Below are positions 12,271-24,700 of a DNA stretch of 64,000 nt, piece by piece (positions within the stretch are counted from its first letter, which is position 1; each line of letters opens with the position of its first letter). The position numbers and the translations under genes were made by a program. The DNA is from Karstenula rhodostoma CBS 690.94 (Eukaryota > Ascomycota > Dothideomycetes > Pleosporales > Didymosphaeriaceae), in assembly GCA_010093485.1 (NCBI GenBank), contig MU001515.1, positions 515,518 through 579,517 of the forward strand, given 5' to 3'. The notes beneath the pieces were generated by a model. It was not told the DNA's origin. It saw only the letters and a list, made by a program, of their open reading frames with translations, and made no database searches.

Positions 12271-12605
12271 ATATTTAATTATAAAATACTAAGGGAGTTT
12301 AGTATTATATTAATAATAGAATAAAGTAATAAAAATTATAATATAAAATTAACTAGTATTTAATTATAATTAATAGCTTTTAATAGATTTTAATAACTAG
12401 TTTTAAGAAAAGATAGTAATTAAATAAACTTAACTTAGTAAAATAAAGATTTTAAATTAATAAATAAAAAGTTAACTAACTAATAATAGCCTATTATTAT
12501 TATTATATTAAAATCTAATTATAGAATAAATATATTTAAAATATTATTAAGTATTCTAGATAATTCTATTACTATTTAGAGATATTATAAAAAACGCCTA
12601 TATAG

Positions 12606-12607
<2 letters not shown>

Positions 12608-12637
<30 letters not shown>
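12608..12637. repeat. (TTA)n microsatellite
   Basis: About ten TTA/ATT units in AT-rich DNA. Confidence 0.9.
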
Positions 12638-12689
12638 GTCTTAGTTAAATTAATTCTAAGAACTAGGTATTATATTAGTATACCTATAC

Positions 12690-12935
12690 TATATAAGTAT
12701 AATATTATATTATTAAATAGAATTTATAGTATACTAATAATAGCTATTTTAATTATATTTCTAGTATTATTAATAACTAATAGTATATAAAAATAATATA
12801 AATAGTAGTATTTATTTATATATATATTTTTTTTTAGTTTTAATAAGAATTATTTTTTTTAATATTTTATTAACTTTATATTATTAGATTTTTTATATAT
12901 TAGTAGATATATACTAAGTCTATTTTAGTACTACC
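12690..12935 (-). repeat. inverted repeat partner of 10,560-10,860
   Basis: The reverse complement matches the first segment, including the stretch before and after the AT run. Its right part overlaps the left extension of R copy 6. Confidence 0.6.
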
Positions 12936-13080
12936 CCCTTTTTAATTAGTTTATATATAGATACTAGATATATTTTAGTTACTTTTTTAGTTTTTATATA
13001 TTAGTAAAGTATAATACTTTATTATCCCCTTTATTTTATAAATTTATTCTATCTTATAGTAATTATCTATAATATATAGG
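12885..13080 (+). repeat. small dispersed repeat R, copy 6
   Basis: Full-length type, with the left extension (TATATTAGTAGATATATACT), a CCCCCTTTTTAATTAG phrase, the CTTTTTTAGT and TTAGTAAAGTATAATAC core, and the terminal TATAATATATAGG. Confidence 0.65.
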
Positions 13081-13089
13081 TATAAAGGA

Positions 13090-13745
13090 AGTATTTAAAC
13101 TATATAAATTAAATTAACTAGTAATATAATATATATTATCTTCTAGCTATAGATATATACTATAGTAATAAAAGATATAAAATATATAAAATTATTATAA
13201 TAATAAAAAAAAAATTAAGAAGAATAAAAAGTTTATAATAAAAATAATAAATAATAAAATAAATATTTACTAAATATAAAAAGTTCTATATAATATAGTA
13301 GTATAGATATAGATAATAATAATAGTAATAGTAAAAAAGTTTTAAATTCTATTTTAAGTTTTAAGTATAGAGTCTATAGGGTAATATATAAAGGATAAAG
13401 AATAAAAAATAAAAAAAAAAAAATAAAAAAAAAAAAATAAAAAATAAAAAATAAAAATATAAAAATAAAAATAGTAACTATATAGAATTAGTATTTAATA
13501 ATAGTAATAGGGGTATATAGTATTTAATTATAAAATACTAAGTATAGAAACTTAATATTATATTAATAGTAAAATAAGATAATAAAAATTATAATATAAA
13601 ATTAACTAGTACTTAACTATAATTAGTAGTTTTTAATAGATTTTAATAACTAGTTCTAGGGAAAGATAGTAATTAAATAAACTTAACTTAATAAAGAAAA
13701 AATTCTAAATAAATAAATAAAAAAATAACTAATTAATAGTAGCTC
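13090..13745 (+). repeat. direct repeat, copy 2 (R-free)
   Basis: Second copy of the 11,235-12,490 repeat. It lacks the R insertion, which makes it the empty-site reference for R copy 5. Confidence 0.75.
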
Positions 13746-14369
13746 TAATATATATAGTATTAGAATTTACCTCTATTAAATAAATTATTTCTAGTAAATA
13801 TATCTACTAGATATTTTTTAAATTCTTATTACTTTACTTATAATTTAATAATAAGGGTATATTTAATTTAAAAAATAAAACTATTTTTTTTTATCTACTA
13901 AAGTAACCCTATAGAGATAATACCCTATTAGAGTAAATTTTATTACTAACTAAGCTACTATTATAAAGAGGGTATTTAGAATAATAAACCTTTAGATATT
14001 CTATATAATTTTAAAGTAAATAGGAATAAATACTAATTTAATCTAAAGTAAAATATTATAAATAATTTCTATATATTTATTTAGATTTCTATTTATTTCT
14101 ATTATCCCTAATTATTTTTTAATAAAAAAATAGTTCTAATTTTAGTTCTAGATTATAATATTTAATATTTTAGTAGTAATATATTATATAATATTTAACT
14201 TTAATCTAGAATTAAGTAATACCTTATAGTAGTTTTCTAGAATTATAATAAAGTAGATAGGTAATTTAGCTAAAATATTCTAAATATCTATTTATTTTTC
14301 TAACTTAGTTCTACTTTTAAAATCTACTTTATTTACTACTTTTTAGTATTTATCTTCTATTTTTCTAAT

Positions 14370-15380
14370 AGTATATTAAATAGTTTATATTATATTTCCT
14401 TATATAATCTAGTATAAACTAGAATATAACGTTTTTACTACTATTTTAAATAGAAATATAATTTTATATAGGTAATTCTAACTCTACTACCCTAATAGAG
14501 CTTCTAATAAATATAAATTTATAAAAATATAACTAAAAAAACTTTATTATAATAAATTATTAGACTTTTTCTTCTTTTTTATAAGTAACTACTATACTTT
14601 CTAATAAAATTCTTTTTATCTCCTAAATAAGTATAGATATAAGAATAGAATTAATACTTAAAATATTAATAAAAACTATAAATTCTTTATTTAATAAAAA
14701 AATAAAAGCTATTTAGAATTTTTTTTTCTTTTAGTTATTTTTAGTTCTAGTATATTTTAAATTTACTTATTCTCTACTTTTATAGGTTTAGAAATCTATT
14801 AATTTATTTTTATATTTATAATTTATAGTATTAATTCTTTATTATCTATTTTAGATAGGGGAAACTTTAAATAAAACCTTTTAATTAAAAATTAAAAATT
14901 AATTCTAATTCTTTTCTTTTAAAACTTTTTTACTTAAACTACTATTATATATTTATTTACTCTAGAACTAGTTATCTTTTTAAAAGCTAATTAAATAGTT
15001 TATTCTTAAAAAAAATTCTTTTATATTTTTATTCTAGTAGTATTTATCTCTTTAGTTAGATTTATCTCTTCTCCTTAGTATAAAACGTTTAATAGGGTTA
15101 TATAAAATACTTTAGTTCTATATATTATATTAATTTCTAGTTTCTAGTTATTTTATTTACTACTTATTAATCTAAAACTTAAGTAGTCTAATTTATATTT
15201 AAAATTAATAGAAGTTTTTTTACCTTTTAAGCTAGAAATCTAGCTAAAGTTCTTCTCTAAATTCTTATTACTAATATTAAAATACTATTTTATTTTATAA
15301 ATAAAGTATTATAACTATATATCTCTTTAGAATTATAGTATAGACCCTCTAAATTATTTAAACTAAAGATATTTTAGACT
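14370..15380 (-). repeat. unclassified repeat, copy B, distal part
   Basis: The reverse complement matches copy A from about 9,405 to 10,460. It is separated from the rest of copy B (20,923-23,055) by the copia element at 15,386-20,917. The adjoining 13,746-14,369 is AT-rich and shows no gene. Confidence 0.75.
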
Positions 15381-15385
15381 ATAGT

Positions 15386-15671
15386 TATTAGATCTACTAT
15401 AAATAATAATAGATTACTATAAACTATAGATATAAATAGGTTAGTTATATATTATATAATTATATAAATTATTATATTTTATTATTATTCTAAGTCTAGC
15501 TAAGATACACCCTTAAATAGTACCTTAGTACCCTTTACTAGTCCTAATAGTATAAAATATCCTAGCCTCTCCTTTTATACTTACTATCTACTACTACTAG
15601 TAGTTACTATAACTTACTATAATAGTAAATATACTATATTATAAGTAATAATATATATATATAATCTAATA
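15386..15671 (-). repeat. copia LTR (3' LTR of the minus-strand element)
   Basis: 286 bases, the same length as the partner at 20,632-20,917. The differences visible are almost all transitions (for example TACACCC against TATACCC), consistent with RIP after insertion. Confidence 0.92.
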
Positions 15672-16729
15672 TACCCCCTTAACTTAGTATTCCTAGGCTA
15701 CCTAAGCTAGATTATAAGTAATAGCTTAGAGTACTTAGTAAAGATAGTTTTAGATTTCTTTAAGTAGTATAGTACTTATTACCTCTCGATTTTCTATATT
15801 AACTAATCTAAGCTAGTTAAGGAAGTCTAGCTATTTATTTACTAGTAGTATCTTTATAAGTCTATTAGTAATTATTTTAGCTAACTTAGTATACTTAATA
15901 GTAATTATTTCTATAGAGACTTTTTATTATAGCTAGTAATTATAGATATTAATATATTAGAGCTTAGTCTAGAGTTTTAATACTTTCTAAGTTACTAAGT
16001 AAATTATCTATTAATTATTATATTATATTATAATTATAGAGTTAGGTAATATAATTCTAAGCTTCCTTAATAATTTTAAAATATAGATAGCTTCCTTAGC
16101 TACCTATAATAGGGTAAGTAGTTCTACCTCTATTATAGAGGTAGTAATAGTATCTTATTTATTTACCCTCTATACTATTAGGCTATTAAATAACTTAATT
16201 ATATAGCCCTATAAGCTTTTTCTATTAATTATATTATTAGTAAATAAGGCGTTACTAGTAATTTAGAGGTATAATCTACCTCTAAGCTATAGACCCTTAT
16301 ATTTAGTAGCTAAGAGATATAATAATATTTTATTAGTAATATTTTAATATACTTAGCCTAGGTTTAATAGAAACTAGGCTAGCTATAATATAGTAAAAGT
16401 AATATCTAGTTATATTATAACTACTATAAATAGTAGTAATTTAATCTTTTATTAATACTTATTAATCTCTAATAATAAGGCTAGACCTTTTTAAGATTTA
16501 AGCTCTATACTAGTTATAGGTATATTATAGTAGTAATTAGTTTTATCTACTAGTTATTAGATCTTCTTAATATATAAGGTCTATAATAATTATATAAGTT
16601 ACTAGTCTTATTTTTAAATAACTTTTATACTAAGGAATTATTATAGATTATCTCTTCTAGTTATAGTATATTTTTATTTAAGTAGTTTTACTACTTTAGT
16701 TACTACTACTTCCTTTATTTAGTAATAAG

Positions 16730-17110
16730 TAATAATAATATTATCTATATAAAAGAAGATAATAATATTATCTTTAATTATATAGTATAGTTTATATAGA
16801 ATTATAGTAAAACCTATATCTTTAAGTATTATAGTAAATTCTTTCTACTATAGTTTAGGTAAGATTTAGAGTCTATAAAGGGCCTTCTATAGTTTAAAGA
16901 TTATACCTCTCTTTTAGTACCCTATAGGTATCCTTATATAGACTTCTTAATTAAGTATTATATATATAAATATATTAGTTATATTATATTATTTTAGTTT
17001 AAGGTTATATCTAGTAGCTATTACTATAAGTATATAGAATAATTAATTAGCTAAGGTTACTATATAGGTATCTTATAGAGTAATATCCTTCTACTAGTCT
17101 CCTTATATAA
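16730..17110 (-). pseudogene. copia reverse transcriptase core (decayed)
   Basis: On the minus strand the copia RT reads in one frame with stops ignored. An I-T-R-Y-N-L-K-L-type phrase and an E-V-Y-I-R-I-P-I-G-Y phrase (usually EVYMxxPxGY) come first. A K-A-L-Y-R-L phrase follows (usually KALYGLKQ). The catalytic YVDDI is present as F-F-Y-I-D-N-I near 16,740-16,765, with the second Asp changed to Asn. The order is diagnostic of Ty1/copia. Confidence 0.88.
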
Positions 17111-20100
17111 CTAGTTAAGTCTTATACTTTAGAAATTAATAGTATTTATTAAGTTTATAGGTATATACCTATATATAGTTAAGAATTTAGTAACCTACTT
17201 ATTTAATTAATCTCTATAGTACTTCTATCTATAAGTTTATTTATTAATAGCTAGTAAGATATTTATATTTAGCTTTTTAAAATAATTCCCCTATTAGGTA
17301 ATCCTTAAGTCTAGTTTAGATTATTAGTAGTAGTAGTAGCTAGCTTTAATAAGACTTTAATCCTTTTATAAGTATTTATTTTACTTATACTTTATTAAGG
17401 TTATAGCCTTTATATATATCTTTATAACCTACTAGAATACCTATTATAAATATAGCTATCTAGGGTATAATCTTTATACTAGCTACTATTAGTTACTATA
17501 TATAGTTATCTATTACTTATACTTTTAGTAATAGTATATTTTATATTATAAGTTATACTAGTAATATAACTAGTAGTAATATTATTAGTAGTAATAGGTA
17601 GGTACTATTATACTTTCTCTCTAGTAACTCTTCTAATATCTCTTATTATTATTATAAGTTATTATAACTTATTATAACTAACTTATTTTTATAGAATAAA
17701 GTTATCTCTAGTTTAGTTATTAAAGTAGGTAGTCTCTCTATAGTTCTAACCTATAATATAATCTCTTCTAGAGTACTATATATAAGATTATCTATAAGCT
17801 CTTCCTATATTCTATTAAATACTATATTTTTATTAAATATAATATTATAGATACTAATTACTTTTAATAGTAATAGAATCTATACACGCTAGATATTTAT
17901 TAATTAGTATTCTATAAGGTATCTAATCTATACCTTTAGGTTAAGTCTCTATAGCTTACTTTTTCTATACTATATATTATTAGTTATAGTAAAGGCTTTA
18001 CTTCTATATACTTTAAGGTATACTAGGTTTAATTTCTAAGGCTAAGTTACTATTCTATTAATAAGGGTAACTATTATAAAGAATACTTTATATAGTAAGT
18101 ACTAGTAATTTTTATAATTTAGTATTTAATTATATAGGTATACTATAGCCCTAGTAATCTTAGACTATATTTCCTATAAAAAGTTCATATTAAATTATAT
18201 TATATAGGATTTTTCTTTTATTATACCCCTTAAGTACTTAGCTCCTCTATTTTATACTTATATATCTAGTACTAAGGGCTTAATTTTAATACCTTAGCTT
18301 ATATACTAGTATTTAATATCTACTTTTACTATAAAGATCTTATTATCTAATTTAATAATCTTAACTATTACACTAAACTATACTTTTATAAATAGTATAA
18401 AGCTACTAAGTATTTTAATAATAATCCTTACTAGATAGTTATCTTTAAAGTAGAAGTCCTATATATAGCTAGAATATTAATTAGTAATTAATATTTAGCT
18501 TTTCTCTTTAGTAGAGCTATTAGGTTTAAAGTTATAAAAGTTAATTATAATATATTTACTAGATTCTTAATTATTTAGTTAAGGTATATATCTAATCTAT
18601 TATTTTAATTTAATTTATCTATAGGTATTATATTTTACTATAGGGATACCTTTAATATATACCCCCTTAGCTCGCTATACTAGGTACTTAAGTATATTTA
18701 GTCCTAGATAGTCTAGTTATTTATACTATATAGCTATACTTATAGTTTTTATTTTATACTTTATATATATTATTACCTTATATATAGTATATACTATATT
18801 TTATATAATAGTATAAATACTATTAATAGGTCTATACTTTAGTACCTATTAATTATATAGCTTTTATAGTTTTACTATAATAGTATTATTAGTCTATTTT
18901 AGTACTATAGGTTCTAATTTAGTATTTTACTATAATCCTTAATATCTAAATAGTTAAAAGGATACTAGGTTATAGAGTAGGTTAGGGTAGTAAGTTATAT
19001 TATTAAGCCTAATTATACTATTTCCCTAGTAATTTTATAGTTTAAGGTAAATACTTTTATATTCTTATATTTAGACCTATATATTACCTATCTATATAAA
19101 GTCTCCTAGTATTAGTAGCTAGAGTAAAATAAATTAATTAATATTATTAAAGATATAATATATAGTACCTAAGTTAAAGATTAATAAGGTTTATAGTAGG
19201 TATATATAAAGGTTAGATTAAAAGGTTACTTAAAAGCTTATAGGGATTATAGTAATTTTCTATCCTTTTAGTTACTTATTATTAGCCTCTAATATTTAGG
19301 TTAGTATAGGAGTATATAACTATTTAATTTATAGTATTCTAGATTATACTTATTTAGATATATATATCTATTTTTATATTAAAGGATTATTTTAGATATT
19401 ATACTTAATAAAACTATTCTATTCTAGTTATAGTTTCTACTATACTAGAGCTTTTTCTAGAAAAGTATAGTAGTAATCCTTTAGTATATATTCTATAGAA
19501 TATATAGAATACTTTTTTTTATTTATACTTTAATTTTTTATTTATTAGTAAGGTATTTTATTCCTTTTATAACCTCCCTACCTATATAATATAGAGGTAT
19601 TCTACCTATATAGTATAGAGTTTTACCTATATAGTATAAAGGATCCTTACTTATATAATATAAGTAAATTAGGGTTATATAATCCCTATAAGGATATTAT
19701 TATATTCTATTCTTATTTTTAAGTATCTTATATTTATATAGGTATACTATTACTAGTATAAAAAATATCCCCTTTAGCACTAGTATCTAGTTCTCCTTTA
19801 GTAATAAATATAACTCTAATTATAGCCTTAACTAGATAATAGTACTTTATATAGAATCTAAACCTTTTTATTATATCTTAATATATTATCTCCTATTTAT
19901 TTTAAAGGGCCTATTTAAAAGTAGTAGTATATACTTTATCTAGTACTATAGTACTTTTTATAAAATTATTAAGAATAGTTATATTATCTATAGTCTCTAT
20001 ATAGTCTTACCTCTTAATAATAAATACTATATAATTATATTTAGCTAGCTAGAGGTTTTATTTAGTTAACCTCTTAGTACTTTAAATAATATATAGGTAT

Positions 20101-20631
20101 TTATATCGTGCTTATAACTTTATTTCTTTATTATTAACTCCTACTTTCTTTATAATAAGGAGAATCTATTCTTTATATAGTTTCTTAGAAAAGTAGTAGA
20201 TACTAAATAGGTTAGCTATAATAGAACCCTATAGATATAATATAAGCTTTTCTACTCTCTATATCTTTATATAATATTCTACTAGTTCTATTTTATACTA
20301 ATTAGATTATAGTTTATAGTATTTAACTTATAAGTTCTACTATAACTTTTATATATTTATAAGGATATATAGGCTATTTAGTATTAGATTATTATTATAT
20401 ATAAATTAATATAGGTTTAGTAACTATAGTATTTATAGTTATAGCTTTAGTACCTTATTATTAGTTAGGTTAAATATATACTATACTTAGTTAGCTTTTA
20501 CTTATATTTCTAGTACTATTAGCTATTCTATATACTATATAGAGATAGTAAAAAAGGTTTTTATAGGTCTAATAGGTAGTGCTATATTATTTAGCGCGTA
20601 TAGTTAGTAATAAGGTAGTAAGACTCTTAAT

Positions 20632-20917
20632 TATTAGATCTATTATAAATAATAATAGATTACTATAAACTATAAATATAGATAGATTAGTTATATATTA
20701 TATAATTATATAAATTATTATATTTTATTATTATTCTAAGTCTAGCTAAGATATACCCTTAAATAGTATCTTAGTATCCTTTACTAGTCCTAATAGTATA
20801 AAATATCCTAGCCTCTCCTTTTATACTTATTATCTACTACTACTAGTAGTTATTATAACTTACTATAATAGTAAGTATACTATACTATAGGTAATAATAT
20901 ATATACGTAATCTAATA
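20632..20917 (-). repeat. copia LTR (5' LTR of the minus-strand element)
   Basis: Partner of the LTR at 15,386-15,671. A short ATTAAGAGTCTTACTACC-like stretch, read on the minus strand just inside it, is where a primer binding site would lie; the tRNA was not identified. Confidence 0.92.
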
Positions 20918-20922
20918 ATAGT

Positions 20923-23055
20923 AGAAGTTAAAAAACTAGATTTTAGTATTAAAAACTTTATAATACTAGTTTCTTTTAATAAGTCCTTACTACTAAAAAT
21001 ATTTTTTTATACTATAAATACTCTCTTTATAGGTTCTATAACTCTAGACTTAATATTTCTAATTATAAATTACCTTAATACTAGTACTAGGGTTAATAAT
21101 TAGATAATAAAAGCTTTTATATAATTTATTATTCTATTTTATATAAAGAATTAAACCTACTAGTTTATTAAAAATATATTAGTTATTAATTAGCTTATTA
21201 AAGATTAAGCTAGTAGTAGTAAATATAATTATCTTTTATTATTAATATTTTTCTATTATTAAAATAAGCCCTTTTTAAATATAATACTTTATAAACTTCT
21301 AAATACTATAGTAAAATATAGTAAAGAAACTTAATAAAGTACTAAAATATAAAAAAAATAAGCCCTTTTATTTTTATAATAATTTTTTAAATTTATATAT
21401 CTATTTTTTTTTTTTACTACTATTTAAAGCTTTCTTTTTTTCTTATTTCTTAAAAAACTTTTAGGGTAGTAGAATAATTAGAATTATAAATAAAGTAGTT
21501 TTAGAATAAACTAGATTTATAATTATTTATTACTAATTTTATTATATAGTCTAAATAGTTTTATTCTAATCTTTATATTATTATAGAAAGTTATATATTT
21601 TTTATATCTAATAGGTATTTATATTTTTACCTTTTAGATAATTTTTTATTAGTATTTTATATATTACTATAGTTTTATTATTCTAGTTAAAACCTCTAAA
21701 GAAGAGAGTTTCTATTTCTAGTTATATAATTTATAATTAGATAAAAATAATTTAGATATAGTTATTAAACTTATAGAAGTAGTTATTTAGTAAAATAAAT
21801 TATTAACTTATTTTATTTAGCTAGCTCTCTAAATAGACCCTAGATAACCTTTAATACTTATAATCTATTAATAAGTATTTAAAATAAAGTATTTTCTAGA
21901 ATTTATTCTAGTATATATTAAAATTTCTATATACTAGTAGCTTTATAATATCCCTTTAGTAGATTTTAAAATAGAAATAAAATAATTTTTACTTTTTTAA
22001 CTTATTACTCTATTCTATACCTTTTATTTAGAAATTATAGTTTTTTAAAAATATAGTAATATTAATACTATTAAAACTTAGTATATTATTATTATTTAAA
22101 CTAAAAATAAACTAGACTATAGTTTTTTTTTAAAAATATATCTCTTTTTTATTTTTTTTATTAGTAAACTACTTCTTCTCTTCTATTTTATTTAAAAAGT
22201 AATTACTAATACTCTAGTTTATCTAGCCTATATTATTTTTAATAGGGGTAGATAGGTTTATAAAAATATAGTAAAAGCTATATAAATCTATATTTTCTAG
22301 TATATTTTTTAAATTAAAATTAGTATTTTTTTTTTCTTTTTTTCTAATTATTAGTATTTCTAGTATTTAGTAATCTAGTTTTAAATAACTAAGTTATAAT
22401 TTTTTATTTAAGTAAAACTTATTATTAATATTTTACCTCTTTATTTTTCTTTTAACTTAATTATTACTTAGGCTATAGTTATTTAGAATCTATTATATCT
22501 ACTCTTTTTTAGAATTTAATAACTATTTAATAGTTTACTAGTCTATTACTTAAGTATTTTAAATAATTACTTAAAAGTCTATTATTTTATTATTCTTTCT
22601 AAATATTAAATAACTATTTAAAGATTTATTAGTCTATTATATTCTCTTTCTAAATACTAAATAGTTATTTAAAAGTCTATTAGTCTATTATATTTTCTTT
22701 CTAACTATTTAATAATTACTTATAAATCTACTAAATAGTTTCTATTAGTTTTCTAAATATTATTTACTTAACTTTTTTATATTTTTTTAAAGTAACTCTA
22801 TATCCCTTACTAAAAGTTATAGTATTTATATAGTATAAAAAGAAAGAAATATAAAAAAATAAAATTAAATTATTTTAATAAAAATCTATTATATAAAGTT
22901 TCTTTTTTTTCTTCTATAATAAACTATTAGAGTAAGTATTATTTATTTTTTTTATTTCTATTAAGCTCCTTTTTTATAATAGTCTATTAGATCTACTATT
23001 TTTTTAATTCTATATTACTAGCTAATTCTTATACTATAGTACTTATTATTAAGAG
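20923..23055 (-). repeat. unclassified repeat, copy B, proximal part
   Basis: The reverse complement matches copy A from 7,250 to about 9,405. Its right end (22,830-23,050) equals the arm at 5,946-6,180. Copy B was one unit before the copia insertion split it. Confidence 0.78.
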
Positions 23056-24700
23056 ATAACTATAATTATATCTAAAAATTTTCCTTAAACTTACTAATAC
23101 TAACTTTAATAGCGAATAGCTAGAAGAGGAGTAATACTTTAAATTAAAACTAAATAAAAAAAATAGTATTTTTAAATTTATATATTTTTAAAATAAAGTA
23201 TTAATATTTATATTAAAATTTTTTATATAACTATATCTATATCTTCTCTTATATTACTATAATAGGTCTATAATACTATATACTAATACCCTAAATATTA
23301 TTTATATATAAGGTTCTAGTATTTTTTTATATATTTATAGCTCTAGTATAGATATATAGGGATTATATAGTAGTAGAAAATAATAAAAAAATACCTATAA
23401 AAAAAAAATATTAGGATAATTAGTAGAAATATAAATAATAGTATAAGGTTAAACTAGTACTTATATACTAATATATAAATTTATAAATAATAAATATTTT
23501 ATAAGCTTATTTAGCTATATAAAGTTAACTATAATTATTTATTATATTTATTTAGAAGAATATAGTAGATATTAAATAAAAGTTTATATAGAAAATTATA
23601 ATTATTAATCTATTTATAGGGTAAGATATTAATAGAAATAGGTTTATTAGTATTAGACTTTAATTTTAATTATTATTACTTAATAATATACCCTATATTA
23701 TAGATATACTAATTAAACTAATATAGTTATAACTTTCTATAGAGATAATAGGCTATATAATCTAAAATAAAGAGTATATAGTTATAAATAAAAATAAAAT
23801 ATCTAATACCCTAAATAAGTCTATAATTAAATTAGTTTACTAGGAGAATAATATTATTTATACTTCTAAAGACCTCTATAAAATTATATTTATATTTATT
23901 TATTAACTTATTTATTCTATTATATATTATTATATATAAATTCTAAAATATATTAAGATTCTAATCTTATATTTATATATATAAGCCCTAAGTTATATTA
24001 AAACCCTAACTTTATATTTAGTTAAAATAGTAAAAATAATTATAAATAAGATATAATAGCTTATACTTCTCTAAAATCTACCTTTAAACTTATTAGAATA
24101 TTTAATTCTAAAAGTAATTTTAACTCTATATAGCTTTATATATAGTAGTCTAATTTAATTAATATATATAAACCCGCGCTATAGAATATATATCTATTAG
24201 TAAAATTAAATATAGAAATATTCTAACTAGTAGATATATAGTAATATATTATTATATTCGTTATTATATATAGGGTAATTCTTTATAGTAACTTCTTATC
24301 TAGTATATTTTCTAGTAGATTACTAGTATATACTAACTATTCCTAAGTATATTTATTACTATAATTATATCTATATCTATAAATAAGTTAATATTTATAA
24401 TTAGAAACGAGAATATAGTTACTAAGTATAATATTATCTATCTCCTTAATTATATTTATAGTTATAATAGTAGTTAGGATTATATTCTTAAGTAAGCTTC
24501 TAGAAACTAATAATTCTATCTTTAAATTAGCTTTACTATTATTTCTATAGCTAATAATAACCCTATATCCAAACTAATCTATATTTAAGCTATATTTTAT
24601 AGTATTAAACCCCCTTAGCTTCCCTATATTAGTATATACCTACCTAGAGTCGACTATAAGTATTAGAGTTAACTATAAGTATACTATTCCTTACTATTAT
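23056..24700. other. AT-rich decayed DNA, possibly the RIP-damaged edge of the virus-like block
   Basis: No gene is visible. From about 24,000 rightwards occasional CpG and GC-richer words reappear. Minus-strand reading of 24,650-24,850 gives short protein-like stretches broken by TAG, so the decayed coding DNA of the next block may extend in here. Confidence 0.45.

Larger units (their letters stand above)
11235..12490 (+). repeat. direct repeat, copy 1 (contains an R insertion)
   Basis: Matches 13,090-13,745 in the same orientation, including a shared TAGATATAGATAATAATAATAG stretch, the GAACTATATA..AGTATTTAATAATAG stretch and a long tail. Copy 1 is longer because R is inserted at 12,034 and its simple repeats (TAATAG units at 11,461-11,512 and 11,717-11,775; A-run at 11,944-11,977) are expanded. 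No coding potential is visible. Confidence 0.75.
15381..20922 (-). mobile_element. complete Ty1/copia LTR retrotransposon, RIP-degraded, minus strand
   Basis: The element proper is 15,386-20,917. It has two 286-base LTRs (15,386-15,671 and 20,632-20,917) that begin TATTAGATCT and end in TAATCTAATA (originally TG...CA), flanked by ATAGT target duplications at 15,381-15,385 and 20,918-20,922. A pyrimidine run just inside the left LTR is the complement of a polypurine tract, giving minus-strand orientation. The minus strand carries the copia RT. The flanks join into one repeat (copy B), so this insertion came after copy B. All frames are full of TAG/TAA; it is dead. Confidence 0.92.
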
